A stretch of DNA of 13,092 nucleotides from assembly GCA_020027415.1 (NCBI GenBank), contig JAHRAW010000152.1, forward strand, positions 1 to 13,092. Reading direction: 5' to 3'. Below are positions 13,045-13,092 of the stretch, in pieces; position 1 is the stretch's first letter; each line of letters starts with the position of its first letter. The translations under genes were made by a program, and so were the position numbers. Source of the DNA: Gammaproteobacteria bacterium (GTDB taxonomy: Bacteria; Pseudomonadota; Gammaproteobacteria; Arenicellales; Poriferihabitantaceae). The notes beneath the pieces are model-generated. The model made no database searches and was not told where the DNA came from. It saw only the letters and a list, made by a program, of their open reading frames with translations.

Positions 13045-13092
13045 CCCAACTCAGTCACGCTTTCGGCGTACTCATTTACTCAACCAGTTGCG

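Noticed and set aside
13039..13092. tRNA or rRNA start at the right edge
   Set aside because: No cloverleaf arms, T-loop motif or 16S/23S-like sequence can be recognised in the bases available.

Overview
The window looks like the chromosome of a GC-rich gammaproteobacterium, probably an uncultivated one; this is judged from gene content and order, since no database was searched. The backbone is the order known from Escherichia coli: queG is divergent from nnr (yjeF), tsaE (yjeE), amiB, mutL and miaA. Almost everything is read leftwards (minus strand); only queG and a truncated membrane-protein gene at the left edge are read rightwards.

Layout from left to right. 1-279 (+) is the 3' end of an unrecognised membrane protein. 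319-1302 (-) is miaA. 1371-6295 (-) is a four-gene block wedged between mutL and miaA. In transcription order it encodes an 8-TM MotA/TolQ/ExbB-type protein, a 190-aa single-TM protein, a 578-aa two-TM protein with a large periplasmic part, and a membrane-anchored protein with two formylglycine-generating-enzyme-like (FGE/SUMF1) domains. 6452-8350 (-) is mutL, 8337-9512 (-) amiB, 9506-9949 (-) tsaE and 10110-11630 (-) nnr. 11719-12831 (+) is queG. 12832-13092 is non-coding and ends in a good sigma70-type promoter that reads out of the window.

The backbone genes do housekeeping work: repair of hydrated NAD(P)H (Nnr), tRNA modification (TsaE for t6A, MiaA for i6A, QueG for queuosine), cell separation (AmiB) and mismatch repair (MutL, of the endonuclease type). 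The tsaE-amiB-mutL starts and stops overlap by a few bases.

The inserted block is the most interesting part. Its four genes are chained by overlapping starts and stops (17 nt, then GTGA, then ATGA), so they are almost certainly one co-translated unit. A proton-channel-like subunit, two single-TM partners (one with an Asp placed like the proton-carrying Asp of MotB/ExbD/TolR) and a periplasmic FGE-fold protein are together reminiscent of the GldK-GldL-GldM motor module of Bacteroidetes. The sequences do not look like a simple copy of that, nor of Zorya, Tol-Pal or ExbBD-TonB. I read it as a candidate undescribed proton-motive-force-driven envelope machine.

A second theme is that nearly every intergenic gap carries a short local duplication: 27 bp x3 over the miaA start, 15 bp x2 between nnr and tsaE, 11 bp x4 between nnr and queG, a spaced repeat at the mutL 3' end, and about 23 bp x2 after queG.
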